Source of the DNA: JAFDVL01 sp963794955
GTDB lineage: Bacteria > Acidobacteriota > Blastocatellia > RBC074
NCBI GenBank assembly: GCA_963794955.1
Contig: CAWCGF010000001.1
Location: 62,001-126,000 of the forward strand
Length of the DNA stretch: 64,000 nt
Direction: 5' to 3'
In this document: one piece after another, positions 36,972 to 46,355 of the stretch
Layout: the number at the start of each line of letters is the position of its first letter
Position numbering within the stretch: the first letter of the stretch is position 1
Made by a program: the position numbers and the translations under genes
The notes under the pieces: generated by a model
The model's input: only the letters and a program-made list of their open reading frames with translations
What the model was told of the DNA's origin: nothing
Databases searched by the model: none

Positions 36972-38189
36972 ATGCCCTCACTCAAGCCGATCAAAAAACT
37001 CGTTCACAAAGCGAAAGCGATGCACGAACGGCACCGCGAGCGTCATCGTCCATCGGGCTTTGGCTTCGCCTTGGCCGATAGTGTTGATTACCTCGACGCT
37101 GTGCGGTGGGACACCGTGACGCAGGATTCATCGGTATATCTATCACGTGATTATTTGCGGGTGCTGGAAACCGCCGGGCCGGAAAATTTGCGGCAACGAT
37201 ATGCGCTGATTTTTCAAGGGCGCGCGCCTGTTGCAGCAGTCGCGGCGCAAGTCGTCACCATCAGCGCCGCCAAGCTGCCTAAAAGCAAAGCCGCACAAGT
37301 CGCAGCCAAACCGCTCGAACGGCTGGAAGAACGGCTGCTTGTCTGCGGCAATCTGCTGTCGTGGGGCATGCATGGCGTGAGCTTTGTTGCAGGTGCAAAT
37401 CGCGCCGAAGTGTGGCCCGCCGTCGCCGAGGCCTTGTACCGCATTCGCCGCGCGGATCGTTTGTTTGGCGACACGGATGTGGTGATGCTCAAAGACATTC
37501 CGCAGGAAAGCGCAACGGGCATCGAATCCCTGAAACACTTTTCATATCGTGAACTCGCAACCGAGCCGAATATGGTGTTGCCGATTTCGCCGAACTGGAA
37601 AAGCTACGATGATTATTTGGCGAGCCTGACTTCGAGCTATCGTAAAACCGCACGGAAAATCACGAAAGAGGTCGAAGCCGCAGGAGCCGGAGTCGAGCGC
37701 CTGACGACGGACGAAACGATCCAGCAAGCCGCCACGATCCACGATTTATACCGCCAGGTTCACGAACGCCAAAAGCTGCGATTGATAACCCTTGCGCCAG
37801 ATTTCATTCCGTCGTTAGCCGCCACGTTCGGCGATAACTTCCGCTGCAACGTGATTCGCAAAGACGATCAAACGCTCGGTTTCGTGACGACGCTGAAAGA
37901 CGGCAAGACCGCCGTCGGGTATTACATCGGCTTCAATAGCGCAGCAAACGCCGAGATGCCACTTTACTTTCGCTTATTGCAAGCTGTAATCGAAGATGCG
38001 ATTGACATGGGCTGTGAACGCTTGTCATTAGGACGTATAGCGCTTGAACCAAAAGCACGTTTGGGTGCCAAGCCCGAAGCAATGAGCGTTTGGATTCGCC
38101 ATCGGATTCAAGCCATGAACTTCGTCGTGAAAGGACTATTGCAAACCGTTTCGCACGAAGACGCGCCGGAACGAAGTCCCTTCAAATAA
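36972..38189 (+). CDS. GNAT-superfamily acyltransferase (BioF2-like / CelD-FemAB type)
   Basis: This 405-residue cytosolic protein has a basic N-terminus (HERHRERHRP). The central region WKSYDDYLASLTSSYRKTARKITKEVEAAGAGVERL (about 215-250) and IHDLYRQVHERQKLRLITLAPDF (about 258-280) match the Acetyltransf_6 pattern, where an acyl chain or amino acid is transferred to an envelope precursor. The C-terminal GFVTTLKDGKTAVGYYIGFNSAANAEMPLYFRLLQAVIEDAIDMG is the acyl-CoA domain core. Neighbouring export permease and GT4 glycosyltransferase suggest a part in polysaccharide or lipid modification. The substrate is unknown. Confidence 0.75.
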   Translation: MPSLKPIKKLVHKAKAMHERHRERHRPSGFGFALADSVDYLDAVRWDTVTQDSSVYLSRDYLRVLETAGPENLRQRYALIFQGRAPVAAVAAQVVTISAAKLPKSKAAQVAAKPLERLEERLLVCGNLLSWGMHGVSFVAGANRAEVWPAVAEALYRIRRADRLFGDTDVVMLKDIPQESATGIESLKHFSYRELATEPNMVLPISPNWKSYDDYLASLTSSYRKTARKITKEVEAAGAGVERLTTDETIQQAATIHDLYRQVHERQKLRLITLAPDFIPSLAATFGDNFRCNVIRKDDQTLGFVTTLKDGKTAVGYYIGFNSAANAEMPLYFRLLQAVIEDAIDMGCERLSLGRIALEPKARLGAKPEAMSVWIRHRIQAMNFVVKGLLQTVSHEDAPERSPFK

Positions 38190-38193
38190 GAAG

Positions 38194-39033
38194 TTAGAGC
38201 AAATCCGCGAAGGCTTTCTTGGTGCGCTGAAACCACCAATAGCCAACCACAAAACATACGACGGCAAACGCCAGCGTAAAGCTCAGGCCGCTCCAATCGG
38301 GCATTTGCCCCTCCAGCAAAATGCGCCGGTAGCTACGAATCAGTGGTGCCATCGGATTGAATTTCACCAACCAGGAATAACTCGGCGGAATCAGGTTTTC
38401 AGGAAAGAAAATCGGCGTCAGATACATCCACGCCATCAGCACGAGTTGATTGATCTGCGGCATATCACGCAGGAAAACCCCAAGGCTCGCCATCAACCAA
38501 CCTAGCCCGACCGTCGTCAGCAATTGCGGAATCAACAAGAGCGGCAAGAACAAAACTGTCACGTGCAATTGCCGTGCAAGCAGCAAATGCGCCACCAGTA
38601 AGACAACCGTGCCAAGCAATTGGGTGATAACGGCAGCCAGCGCAAGATTCACGGGCAAGGCTTCGACTGGGAAAACGACCCGCTTGACCAGGTTGATATT
38701 TTCAAGCAGTGAGTTCGTCGCGCGTTGCACGCCTTCGCTAAAGGCAATCCACGGCAACAAGCCGCAGAACAAATACACCGCAAAGCTCAGATGCCCACCC
38801 GCATTGCCAAAGCGCGCGCCGAAGATGCCGGAAAAGATAATTGTAAAAATCACGATCATCACTGCCGGACTGATAATCGCCCAGCCGATGCCCATCAGCG
38901 AGCCTTTGTACCGACTCGACAATTCGCGCTGCACCATCGAGCGAACCAACTCACGATGTTCGCTGAAAAGCTTGCGCAATGGTTGCCACAACGGGATTTT
39001 GGCGCTGGATTGGTAATGAATTATTTCTGGCAT
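38194..39033 (-). CDS. ABC-2 type polysaccharide/polyol-phosphate export permease
   Basis: This inner-membrane permease of about 279 residues starts at ATG 39033 (MPEIIHYQSS), which fits the family better than the longer frame to 39069. Typical segments are LVRSMVQRELSSRYKGSLMGIGWAIISPAVMIVIF (about 30-64), LPWIAFSEGVQRATNSLLENINLVKRVVFPVEALP (about 92-126), FLRDMPQINQLVLMAWMYLTPIFFPENLIP (about 194-223), then LIRSYR. Such permeases need a TagH/KpsT-like ATPase, and none is present in the window. It lies 66 bases downstream of the GT4 gene on the same strand and probably exports the glycan that enzyme helps to build. Confidence 0.88.
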   Translation of the reverse strand: MPEIIHYQSSAKIPLWQPLRKLFSEHRELVRSMVQRELSSRYKGSLMGIGWAIISPAVMIVIFTIIFSGIFGARFGNAGGHLSFAVYLFCGLLPWIAFSEGVQRATNSLLENINLVKRVVFPVEALPVNLALAAVITQLLGTVVLLVAHLLLARQLHVTVLFLPLLLIPQLLTTVGLGWLMASLGVFLRDMPQINQLVLMAWMYLTPIFFPENLIPPSYSWLVKFNPMAPLIRSYRRILLEGQMPDWSGLSFTLAFAVVCFVVGYWWFQRTKKAFADLL

Positions 39034-39099
39034 AAAACAACAACGAGTGACAAGAACAAGGCCTGCCACTCGTTGCGAATGAATTTGAATTGTCGCTAT

Positions 39100-40317
39100 C
39101 TACTTCATTGCCGCGCGTTGGCTCACTTTCACGACGCGGGGTTCAGCGAAGGTGCGGACAGGATAGCTCATCGGCTCCACCTCAGAAACTTCGCGGGAAA
39201 GTAACGGCAACGGTTCGGCGGTCGTTTCGAGTCCCGCGAGTCTGGCGAGCAGCCATTCGTATTGATTCGTAATTTGTTCCCAATCGTAGCGTTGGCGTAC
39301 GCGCTTCATCGCGCGGGCGCGATATTCGCTGATAATCGTGGGGTCGCTTAAGAGGCGGCGCAGTTGCGTAGCTAAATCATCAATTGAATCATAGCTGATG
39401 CCTGCTTCGCCCATCACCTCCAGGTTTTCCGGCGTGTTGAGTACCAGGGCGCAATTCCCTGCCCCCATCGCTTCAATCAGCGCGGGATGCGTGCCGCCGA
39501 CTTCGGTGGCATGAACGTAGCAGTACGCGTTTTGCTGTAACGCACGATAATCTGAACCGAACACGAAGCCCAAAAACTTTACGCGCTGGTCTTTCGTGCT
39601 CTTGAGTTGGGCGATGTATTCTTCGGCATACGGCGCGCCACCGACTATCACCAAGGGCAAATCGGTTTCGACTTTCTCGTACGCCTCAATAACGAGATGC
39701 GCGTTGTTTTCGGGTTCCAGGCGGCTGACATACAAAATGTACTGATTCGATTTCAGCCCAAATTTTAGCAGGTGTTCCGGTGCGGCGCGGCGTTCGACAT
39801 CAGCACCATACGCGATCATCGAAGACTCTTTGTGATAGCGCGTGGCGTAATAATCCTGAATCACCTGAGCATCGGTTACAATGGCCGTCGGCAGGAAGGT
39901 CGAAAGCCATTCCGAAACCCAATAATACTTCTGCCCCAGCCAATTCCACTTTTTGCGTTTGCGTTCTAGCCCGTCCACATTAACCAGCGTTGGCGTGCCG
40001 AGCAGACGCGGCAAAAAGGCAAAGATACTGTTGGCGGCGTTACAAATCAGGATGATGTCATAGCGGCAGAAAATGGCGTGGAGAATCGAAAGAAAGGTAT
40101 GAACGACGGTATCAAAATATTTGTGCTTGATAGTTGGCAGGACAACTAAGTTGACTCCGTTGTAGGTTCGCCCCAAACCGCTCGCATAATGTTTGCGACC
40201 ATAAACTGTGACTTTGTGTCCGCGCGTGACAAGCCTGGTACTCAACTGTTCGGCGAAGGTCTCAAAGCCTCCGTAGTTAGCCGGGATCCCGCGCGTCCCC
40301 AGAATAGCAATTTTCAT
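39100..40317 (-). CDS. Group 4 glycosyltransferase with DUF1972-like N-terminus
   Basis: This GT-B enzyme of about 405 residues starts at ATG 40317 with MKIAILGTRGIPANYGGFETFAEQL, the opening of rhamnosyl/galactosyl transferases with DUF1972. The C-terminal half has YILYVSRLEPENNAHLVIEAYEKV (about 210), LVIVGGAPYAEEYIAQLKS, VKFLGFVFGSDYRALQQNAYCYVHATEVGGTHPALIEAMGAG, including the nucleotide-sugar-binding Glu in HPALIEAM. It works at the cytosolic face of the membrane. The longer frame to 40359 adds an unlikely leader. It pairs with the export permease. Confidence 0.9.
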   Translation of the reverse strand: MKIAILGTRGIPANYGGFETFAEQLSTRLVTRGHKVTVYGRKHYASGLGRTYNGVNLVVLPTIKHKYFDTVVHTFLSILHAIFCRYDIILICNAANSIFAFLPRLLGTPTLVNVDGLERKRKKWNWLGQKYYWVSEWLSTFLPTAIVTDAQVIQDYYATRYHKESSMIAYGADVERRAAPEHLLKFGLKSNQYILYVSRLEPENNAHLVIEAYEKVETDLPLVIVGGAPYAEEYIAQLKSTKDQRVKFLGFVFGSDYRALQQNAYCYVHATEVGGTHPALIEAMGAGNCALVLNTPENLEVMGEAGISYDSIDDLATQLRRLLSDPTIISEYRARAMKRVRQRYDWEQITNQYEWLLARLAGLETTAEPLPLLSREVSEVEPMSYPVRTFAEPRVVKVSQRAAMK

Positions 40318-40493
40318 AAAAATTAACGATGACGAACTTGAAATAGCGAGGCGGCGCACTTTCTACGCCAAGCAGTGGGGCTATCTTTTGTTCAGGCTGT
40401 CCAGGGGAGGCCACACCTAAAAACGCGCTTACTATAAATAATGCCACCTCGGTTTGTCACGCCGTAATTCAGCTTTGGTTCAGAAAGTTTGGT

Positions 40494-40721
40494 TCATTCA
40501 GATTGAGAGGAAACAAAACCCGAAAACTTTCCCTTCTTTTCGTTTTTTTCTTTGACATCCCAAATCGCGACGATTTTTTCGATGCGGACGAAGAACGTCT
40601 GGTCGTCCTTTTCAAGGCAAAGAATATCATTGTCAATCTGTACGATTTTTCCGCCCACAGCGCCAGCGCCAAAACTAAGCTCTATTTCTTTGCCAATACG
40701 GCTTTCCAATAATTCTTTCAC
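40494..40721 (-). CDS. MM0924-like small protein (75 aa)
   Basis: GTG start at 40719-40721 with AAAGGAG about eight bases upstream. The sequence KELLESRIGKEIELSFGAGA, then GKIVQIDNDILCLEKDDQTFFVRIEKIVAIWDVKEKNEKKG, is a compact five-strand pattern as in Sm-like barrels, with an acidic/basic tail. It resembles small proteins named after Methanosarcina MM_0924, whose function is unknown. It is divergent from purS with about 160 bases between starts. Confidence 0.7.
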   Translation of the reverse strand: MKELLESRIGKEIELSFGAGAVGGKIVQIDNDILCLEKDDQTFFVRIEKIVAIWDVKEKNEKKGKFSGFVSSQSE

Positions 40722-40880
40722 GTGAGATAACTCCTTTACTTGTCAAAAGGGCGCGTCATTTTACTGCAAGACTCTGCTTTAGAAAAACCTCCCGCCCCCA
40801 AAGTCATTTTATTTTCTCTGCGAATGTTTGCTATAGTCCCGACTTACTGGCAACCACATCAAAACCCAACAGAGGATGCA

Positions 40881-41129
40881 ATGCTCGCTAAAGTCTTTGT
40901 CACTTTAAGGGATGGAGTTCTTGATCCGCAAGGCAAGGCCATTCACCACGCCACGACTACTATCGGCTATCAAGGCATTACCGATATTCGCCAGGGCAAA
41001 TATTTTGAAATCGCTTTTGACGATTCCGTGGATGAAGGGCAGGCGTATGAGCAGCTTGAAAAACTGGCGCATGACGTTTTGTCGAACCCCGTGATTGAAG
41101 ATTACGAAATTGAATTGTCGGCAGATTAG
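40881..41129 (+). CDS. purS: Phosphoribosylformylglycinamidine synthase subunit PurS
   Basis: This 82-residue protein starts at ATG 40881 (MLAKVFVTLRDGVLDPQG) with AGAGGA just upstream; a longer frame to 40740 is not supported. Family motifs are the K-x-x-x-L-R-x-G-V-L-D-P-x-G opening, IGYQGITDIRQGKYFEI and the C-terminal NPVIEDYEIEL. PurS dimers bridge PurL and PurQ in the fourth step of purine synthesis. No purL or purQ lies in the window; the next gene is a GlcD-like oxidase 24 bases downstream. Confidence 0.92.
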   Translation: MLAKVFVTLRDGVLDPQGKAIHHATTTIGYQGITDIRQGKYFEIAFDDSVDEGQAYEQLEKLAHDVLSNPVIEDYEIELSAD

Positions 41130-41153
41130 GCCAGCGGACTCACATTTATTGTT

Positions 41154-42593
41154 ATGGCTCTTCCTTCCAAAATAGTTGCTCAGTTGCGTGCGATCTGCGG
41201 TCAGGATGCCGTGTTGACGGATGATGCCGATTTGCTCGTTTATGAATACGACGCGGTCACAACGCACAAAGCTCACCCCTTGGCGGTCATCTTCCCGCAA
41301 ACGACTGAACACGTCGCGCAGGCGGTGCGCCTGCTGATGGAAGATGGCATTCCTTACGGGCCTCGTGGCGCAGGTACCGGCTTGAGTTCAGGCGCACTTG
41401 CCTTGGGCTGTGAAAAGGGAGAAGGCGCGGTCATTATCGAAATGGCGCGGATGAACCGCATTCTGGAAATTGATTTCGCCAATCAGCGCGCGATTGTGCA
41501 ACCGGGCGTCGTCAATCTTCGCCTGTCGCAAGCTATCGCGTCGCAAGGCTATCACTACGCGCCCGATCCCTCATCTCAAGCCTCCTGCACGCTCGGCGGG
41601 AATGTCGCCGAAAATTCCGGCGGTCCGCACTGTCTGAAGTACGGGATGACAACGAACCATATTCTTGGCCTGGAAGTCGTCTTGCCAGATGGTCGGATTG
41701 TGCAATTTGGTGGCGATGGTGCCGACACAATTGGCTATGATTTGCTTGGCACCTTCGTTGGCAGCGAAGGCACGTTGGGCATTGTGACGAAGATCACCGT
41801 CAAGCTTAGCCGCAATCCACAAACTATCGTGACATTGCTCGCGGATTTTATGGATGTCAACGATGCCAGCCGCGCGGTGTCAGCAATTATTGCCGCAGGA
41901 TTGTTGCCCGCGGCCTTAGAGATGATTGACCAACCAACGATCCGCGCCGTCGAATCGTCTATTTACAAAGCCGGGTACCCCACCGATGTCGCCGCCTGTT
42001 TGATCGTTGAGTTGGACGGACTGCGCGCGGGCATTGATGGACAGGCACGGCGCGCGACTGATATTTGTATTGAGCACGGCGCGCGCGCTGTACGTGAGGC
42101 CCGGGACGAGATCGAACGCAAAAAGCTCTGGGCCGGGCGCAAAGGCGCGTTTGGCGCGCTCGGTCGCGTCAGCCCTGATCTGTTCGTGCAAGACGCTGTG
42201 GTGCCACGCACCAAACTGCCCGAAGTGCTGGCAGACATTTATAAAATTGCCGCAAAATATCAAATCAGCCTGTGCAATGTCTTCCACGCAGGCGACGGCA
42301 ATTTGCATCCGAGCATCAACTTTGATGGCCGCAACGCAGAGGAAGTCACTCGCGTTCACGCCGCTGGCAAAGAGATCATGAAGCGGTGTGTTGAGGCGGG
42401 CGGCACCATCACGGGCGAACACGGTGTCGGCGTAGACAAAATCGGCTACATGCCCATGATCTTCGATCAGGCTTCACTAGACGCGATGTTGGCGGTGAAG
42501 GATGTTTTCAATCCGACTGGCTTGTGCAATCCGGGAAAAGCGATTCCGTCGCAAAAGATGTGTCGGGAATATCGGAAAGTAGTCAAAGCCTAA
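41154..42593 (+). CDS. glcD: FAD-linked oxidase, glycolate oxidase subunit GlcD / D-lactate dehydrogenase type
   Basis: This 479-residue flavoprotein of the PCMH/GlcD family has the FAD-binding segment YGPRGAGTGLSSGAL (about residues 63-77), DPSSQASCTLGGNVAENSGGPHCLKYGMTTNHILGLEVVLPDG (about 140-180), GTLGIVTKITVKL and the C-terminal HAGDGNLHPSI (metal/substrate His, about 378) and GTITGEHGVG (about 420). It oxidises a 2-hydroxy acid such as glycolate or D-lactate at the membrane. glcE and glcF are not adjacent. The last Cys-bearing residues (LCNPGKAIPSQKMC) are ordinary for the family. Confidence 0.9.
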   Translation: MALPSKIVAQLRAICGQDAVLTDDADLLVYEYDAVTTHKAHPLAVIFPQTTEHVAQAVRLLMEDGIPYGPRGAGTGLSSGALALGCEKGEGAVIIEMARMNRILEIDFANQRAIVQPGVVNLRLSQAIASQGYHYAPDPSSQASCTLGGNVAENSGGPHCLKYGMTTNHILGLEVVLPDGRIVQFGGDGADTIGYDLLGTFVGSEGTLGIVTKITVKLSRNPQTIVTLLADFMDVNDASRAVSAIIAAGLLPAALEMIDQPTIRAVESSIYKAGYPTDVAACLIVELDGLRAGIDGQARRATDICIEHGARAVREARDEIERKKLWAGRKGAFGALGRVSPDLFVQDAVVPRTKLPEVLADIYKIAAKYQISLCNVFHAGDGNLHPSINFDGRNAEEVTRVHAAGKEIMKRCVEAGGTITGEHGVGVDKIGYMPMIFDQASLDAMLAVKDVFNPTGLCNPGKAIPSQKMCREYRKVVKA

Positions 42594-42598
42594 ATCTT

Positions 42599-45052
42599 CT
42601 ATATCCGCTCTAATCCAGCAAACTTCGCAATCATTTTCTTCGTCCCATAGCCCGGAAAATTGATGGTCAGTTTTGCATCCTCTCCATCGCCTTCGCGTTT
42701 GATAATTAACCCTTGTCCATATTTTGCGTGACGAACGCGCGTGCCGACGGCATAGGCAGGTTTGCTGCCGGAATCTCCGCTCGCGCTGCGATTCGGCGAC
42801 GAGGGAATAAGCCGTGGCGCACTATTGGCTGAAGGACGCTGAAACGAAGGCGGCGCAGCAGGCTTGTCTTTGCGGGCAAAGAAATCGCGCACGCTGTCTA
42901 CGTCGTTGTAGGTTTTGCCTCCATAGTTGCTCGTGCGCTTTTGGGGCTGGGGTTCATCGTATTCGTAGCGCAAATCGCCTGAGCTATTGCCACCTTTCAT
43001 CGTCGAAGCTTTATACGAAAAACTCAGCCAGCTTGGGCCTTTGCTGATGTCTTCGATGATGTCAATCGGGAACTCCATCAAGAACCGTGAGGGTTCGGCG
43101 GGCAACTCTTCGCCGTACACACGTCGTTTCAGTGCATGCGTGAGGTACAAAAATCTTTCGGCGCGCGTGATGGCGACATAACAAAGTCGCCGCTCTTCTT
43201 CCAATTCCGCCGCGTTGTCGCGCACACGAGAATGCGGGAACAGGTTTTCTTCCAGCCCGGCAATGAATACGAGCGGAAACTCCAAGCCTTTCGCCGCGTG
43301 CATCGTCATCAACGTGACTTGCGCTTCCTCTTTGTACTGATCGGCGTCGGAAACGAGCGCGGCGTGGTCGAGAAAGTCACGCAACGCTTCGCCTTGTTCC
43401 TCCGCTTCCGCCGCAGCGTTGACCAATTCTTCGAGGTTCAGCAGCCGCGCTTCGGCCTCTTCCGTGCCTTCCATTTTCAGCGCGCGTTCGTAGCCCGTAT
43501 CAATCACGGCAGCTTTGACGATTTCGGACAACGACTCGGTTTGGGTTTTGGTGACGAGGTTTGTAATGATGGATTGGAAGCTTTGCAACGCGGTGGTCGC
43601 GCGTGCGGGCAGCGTTTGGTTATCAATGACATAGGCAATCGCTTCCCAATGCGACACGCCCAATTCTCTGGCGCGCCGCTCGATTTCGTCCATCGTCGTT
43701 TTCCCGATAGCGCGGGTTGGCACGTTAATGATGCGCGACAAAGCAATCGAATCCGCCGTGTTCATCGCCAATTTCAAATACGCAATCACATCTTTGACTT
43801 CGGCACGATCATAGAAACTAAAACCGCCAACCAGGTTGTAGCGCAGTCCGGCGCGCCGACACGCCTCTTCAAACAAGCGCGATTGCGCATTCGTGCGATA
43901 GAGAATCGCCGTCTTGAGATTTGGTTCGCGCAGTTGATGCTCTTCGATTTTAGAAACCACAAACCGCGCTTCGGCATCACCATCGTAGACTTGGGCATAA
44001 CGAATCTTTGCGCCCGCCGCACTGTTGGTGTAAAGCGTTTTTTCGATGCGTTCTTTGTTGTTGGCGATGACATTATTAGCCGCGTCGAGGATGTGTTTAG
44101 TCGAGCGATAATTCTCTTCCAGCTTCACGACCTTCGCGTTTTTGTAGTCCTTCTGATAGCCCAACAGGATTTTGAAATCTGAGCCTCGGAAGGCATAAAT
44201 TGATTGCCCGTCATCGCCAACAACGCACAAACTGCGATTGTTCCAATGGTCGGCGGGCAATTGCGCATTGCCGAATTCGCGGCCTTCGACCAGCAGGCGC
44301 ACGAGTTCGTATTGAATGCCGTTCGTATCCTGAAACTCGTCCACCATCACGTGACGAAAGCGGCTGTGATAGGAATCGCGCGTGACCAAATCTGTGCGCA
44401 GCAATTGCACGGTGCGAATTAGCAGATCATCAAAATCTACAGCGTTGGCATTTTGCAACTGTTGTTCGTAGCGAGCATAAACACGCGCGATGCGCGCTTT
44501 GCGTTCGTCCTGAAATTCGTAGCGCGCGGCATACATCTTCGGGTCTTCGCCCTTGTTTTTCGCGGCGCTAATCGCGCTTTGCACTGCACGCGGCGTTTGG
44601 GATTTATCGTCGTAGCCCAAATCCTTCATCGTGTTGCGAATCACTTTTTGCTGATCGTCGGTGTCGTAAATCGTGAATGATCGTGTGTAGCCACGTCCCA
44701 ATCGTTCGATGTCTCGCCTTAGAATCCGCACGCACAAAGAGTGAAACGTAGACAGCAATGGCGAGCCAGTGCGAGGCGCTCCGTCAAAGTGCGACGCGAG
44801 TAGTTTTTCGACGCGCTCTTTCATTTCGCCCGCCGCTTTGTTGGTAAAGGTGACGGCGAGAATGTTTTCCGGGCGCACATCACAGTTCGCAATCAAATGC
44901 GCAATGCGATAAGTGATTACTCTTGTCTTACCCGAACCCGCTCCGGCCAGAATCAGCAGCGGCCCTTCTGCCGTCGCGGCGGCTTCGCGTTGCGGTTGAT
45001 TAAGTCCTGCCAGGTAATCCGGCGTTGCGGTTGAAATCGTCCAATTGCTCAC
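42599..45052 (-). CDS. pcrA: UvrD/PcrA-type superfamily 1 DNA helicase
   Basis: This 817-residue 3'-5' helicase acts in nucleotide excision repair and replication fork processing. Motifs in order: Q motif LNQPQREAA, Walker A LAGAGSGKTRVITYRIAHL (about residues 36-54), VDEFQDTNGIQYELV (II), VVGDDGQSIYAFRGSDF (III), LEENYRSTKHIL (IV), VTLMTMHAAKGLEFPLVFIAGLEENLFPH (V), LEEERRLCYVAITRAERFLYL (VI). The C-terminal Tudor-like tail GTRVRHAKYGQGLIIKREGDG is PcrA-like. Its stop lies five bases from the convergent glcD stop. Confidence 0.95.
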   Translation of the reverse strand: MSNWTISTATPDYLAGLNQPQREAAATAEGPLLILAGAGSGKTRVITYRIAHLIANCDVRPENILAVTFTNKAAGEMKERVEKLLASHFDGAPRTGSPLLSTFHSLCVRILRRDIERLGRGYTRSFTIYDTDDQQKVIRNTMKDLGYDDKSQTPRAVQSAISAAKNKGEDPKMYAARYEFQDERKARIARVYARYEQQLQNANAVDFDDLLIRTVQLLRTDLVTRDSYHSRFRHVMVDEFQDTNGIQYELVRLLVEGREFGNAQLPADHWNNRSLCVVGDDGQSIYAFRGSDFKILLGYQKDYKNAKVVKLEENYRSTKHILDAANNVIANNKERIEKTLYTNSAAGAKIRYAQVYDGDAEARFVVSKIEEHQLREPNLKTAILYRTNAQSRLFEEACRRAGLRYNLVGGFSFYDRAEVKDVIAYLKLAMNTADSIALSRIINVPTRAIGKTTMDEIERRARELGVSHWEAIAYVIDNQTLPARATTALQSFQSIITNLVTKTQTESLSEIVKAAVIDTGYERALKMEGTEEAEARLLNLEELVNAAAEAEEQGEALRDFLDHAALVSDADQYKEEAQVTLMTMHAAKGLEFPLVFIAGLEENLFPHSRVRDNAAELEEERRLCYVAITRAERFLYLTHALKRRVYGEELPAEPSRFLMEFPIDIIEDISKGPSWLSFSYKASTMKGGNSSGDLRYEYDEPQPQKRTSNYGGKTYNDVDSVRDFFARKDKPAAPPSFQRPSANSAPRLIPSSPNRSASGDSGSKPAYAVGTRVRHAKYGQGLIIKREGDGEDAKLTINFPGYGTKKMIAKFAGLERI

Positions 45053-45077
45053 GATGAATCCCTAATAAATCAAAAGG

Positions 45078-45182
45078 CAAAAGGCAAATATCAAAAGTGA
45101 AAAGGGCGGAAGTTTATTTTTCTATTTGATAAAAACAAAAAGATAGAGTGACGACCTTTTGCCTTTTGATATTTGCCTTTTG
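45078..45182. repeat. Phrase-type inverted repeat (CAAAAGGCAAATATCAAAAG) between the acyl-CoA dehydrogenase and helicase genes
   Basis: Arms 45078-45105 and 45155-45182 pair at 26 of 28 positions, including a perfect block of 20, around a 49-base loop. On the left the phrase CAAAAGG is repeated in tandem. The right arm lies beside the acyl-CoA dehydrogenase stop. Confidence 0.8.
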
Positions 45183-45194
45183 GTTTTTTCTGTT

Positions 45195-46355
45195 CTACTC
45201 AGCCAGAACCAATTTGGCAATCGTCTGTTTTTGCATATTTGACGTGCCTTCGTAAATTTGTCCGATCTTGCAATCACGATAGTATTTCTCGACCGGATAA
45301 TCTTTCACGTAGCCATAACCGCCGTACAAATTCACTGCCAGCGAAGCTACTTCTTCTGCGACTTCTGACGAAAACAATTTTGCCATCGCCGCCTGTTTGA
45401 TAAACGGCTGTTTCGCGTCTTTCAGGCGTGCGGCGTTGTAAACCATCAGGCGCGCCGCTTCGACTTTGACGGCCATTTCGGCAAGCTGAAATTGCACGCC
45501 TTGAAATTCGCTCAGCGCCTGTCCGAATTGCTTGCGCTCTTTCGTGTACGCGAGGGCGTATTCATACGCCCCGCGCGCGATGCCAATCATTTGCGCGCCA
45601 ATGCCGATGCGGCCTTCGTTCAGCGTTTCAATCGCAATTTTGTAGCCTTTCCCGACTTCACCGAGCACGCAATCTTTCGGCACGCGGCAATCTTCCAAAA
45701 TCAATTCGGTCGTGGATGAAGCGCGGATGCCGAGCTTGTCTTCTTTGTGGCCAACGGCAAACCCAGGGAAATCTTTTTCGACGATGAAGGCGGTGATACC
45801 TTTGTACCCTTTGCTCGGATCAAGCGTCGCAAACACAATAAAAATGCCAGCTTCGTTGCCATTCGTGATCCACAGCTTGCGTCCGTTCAGCACGTAATGA
45901 TCGCCTTTATCTTCGGCTTTGGTTTGCAGCGCGAAGGCATCAGAACCAGACGCCGCTTCGCTCAAAGCATACGCCCCAACAGTGTTAGTGCTGAGCATTG
46001 GCAAATACTTTTTCCGTTGGGCTTCCGTGCCGTAATTCAAGAATGCGTTCGCCACGAGCGTGTTGTTTACGTCCACGCAAACGCTGACGGAGGCATCCAC
46101 GCGCGCGAGTTCTTCAATCGCGATGCAGGCCATAAAAAACGTGCCGCCGGAGCCGCCATATTCATCAGGAACTTCAATGCCCATTAAGCCAAGCTCAAAT
46201 GCTTTGCTCAGAATTTCGGGGCGCATTTTGCCCGCCGCATCCATTTCGCGGACGTAGGGTTTGATTTCCGCTTCGGCAAATTCGCGCACGCTGTTGGCGA
46301 ATAATTGTTCCTCTTCGGTGAAAGTGGTGAGCGCATTGATGATCGGATCGGACAT
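45195..46355 (-). CDS. Acyl-CoA dehydrogenase
   Basis: This 386-residue cytosolic flavoenzyme oxidises an acyl-CoA to the 2-enoyl-CoA. The motifs are AYALSEAASGSDAFALQT (about 130-147), WITNGNEAGIFIVFA (about 165), the helix RKQFGQALSEFQGVQFQLAEM and YGGYGYVKDYPVEKYYRD, with the catalytic Glu in IYEGTSNMQKQ (about residue 370). It resembles short-chain (BCAD/SCAD-like) members. Substrate chain length is not predictable here. It lies on its own; hairpins occupy both flanking gaps. Confidence 0.93.
   Translation of the reverse strand: MSDPIINALTTFTEEEQLFANSVREFAEAEIKPYVREMDAAGKMRPEILSKAFELGLMGIEVPDEYGGSGGTFFMACIAIEELARVDASVSVCVDVNNTLVANAFLNYGTEAQRKKYLPMLSTNTVGAYALSEAASGSDAFALQTKAEDKGDHYVLNGRKLWITNGNEAGIFIVFATLDPSKGYKGITAFIVEKDFPGFAVGHKEDKLGIRASSTTELILEDCRVPKDCVLGEVGKGYKIAIETLNEGRIGIGAQMIGIARGAYEYALAYTKERKQFGQALSEFQGVQFQLAEMAVKVEAARLMVYNAARLKDAKQPFIKQAAMAKLFSSEVAEEVASLAVNLYGGYGYVKDYPVEKYYRDCKIGQIYEGTSNMQKQTIAKLVLAE

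Noticed and set aside
43136..44182. 348-codon plus-strand frame inside the helicase gene
   Set aside because: It is rich in Arg, Phe, His and Gly, as expected for the antisense of a helicase, and the minus strand carries all seven helicase motifs.
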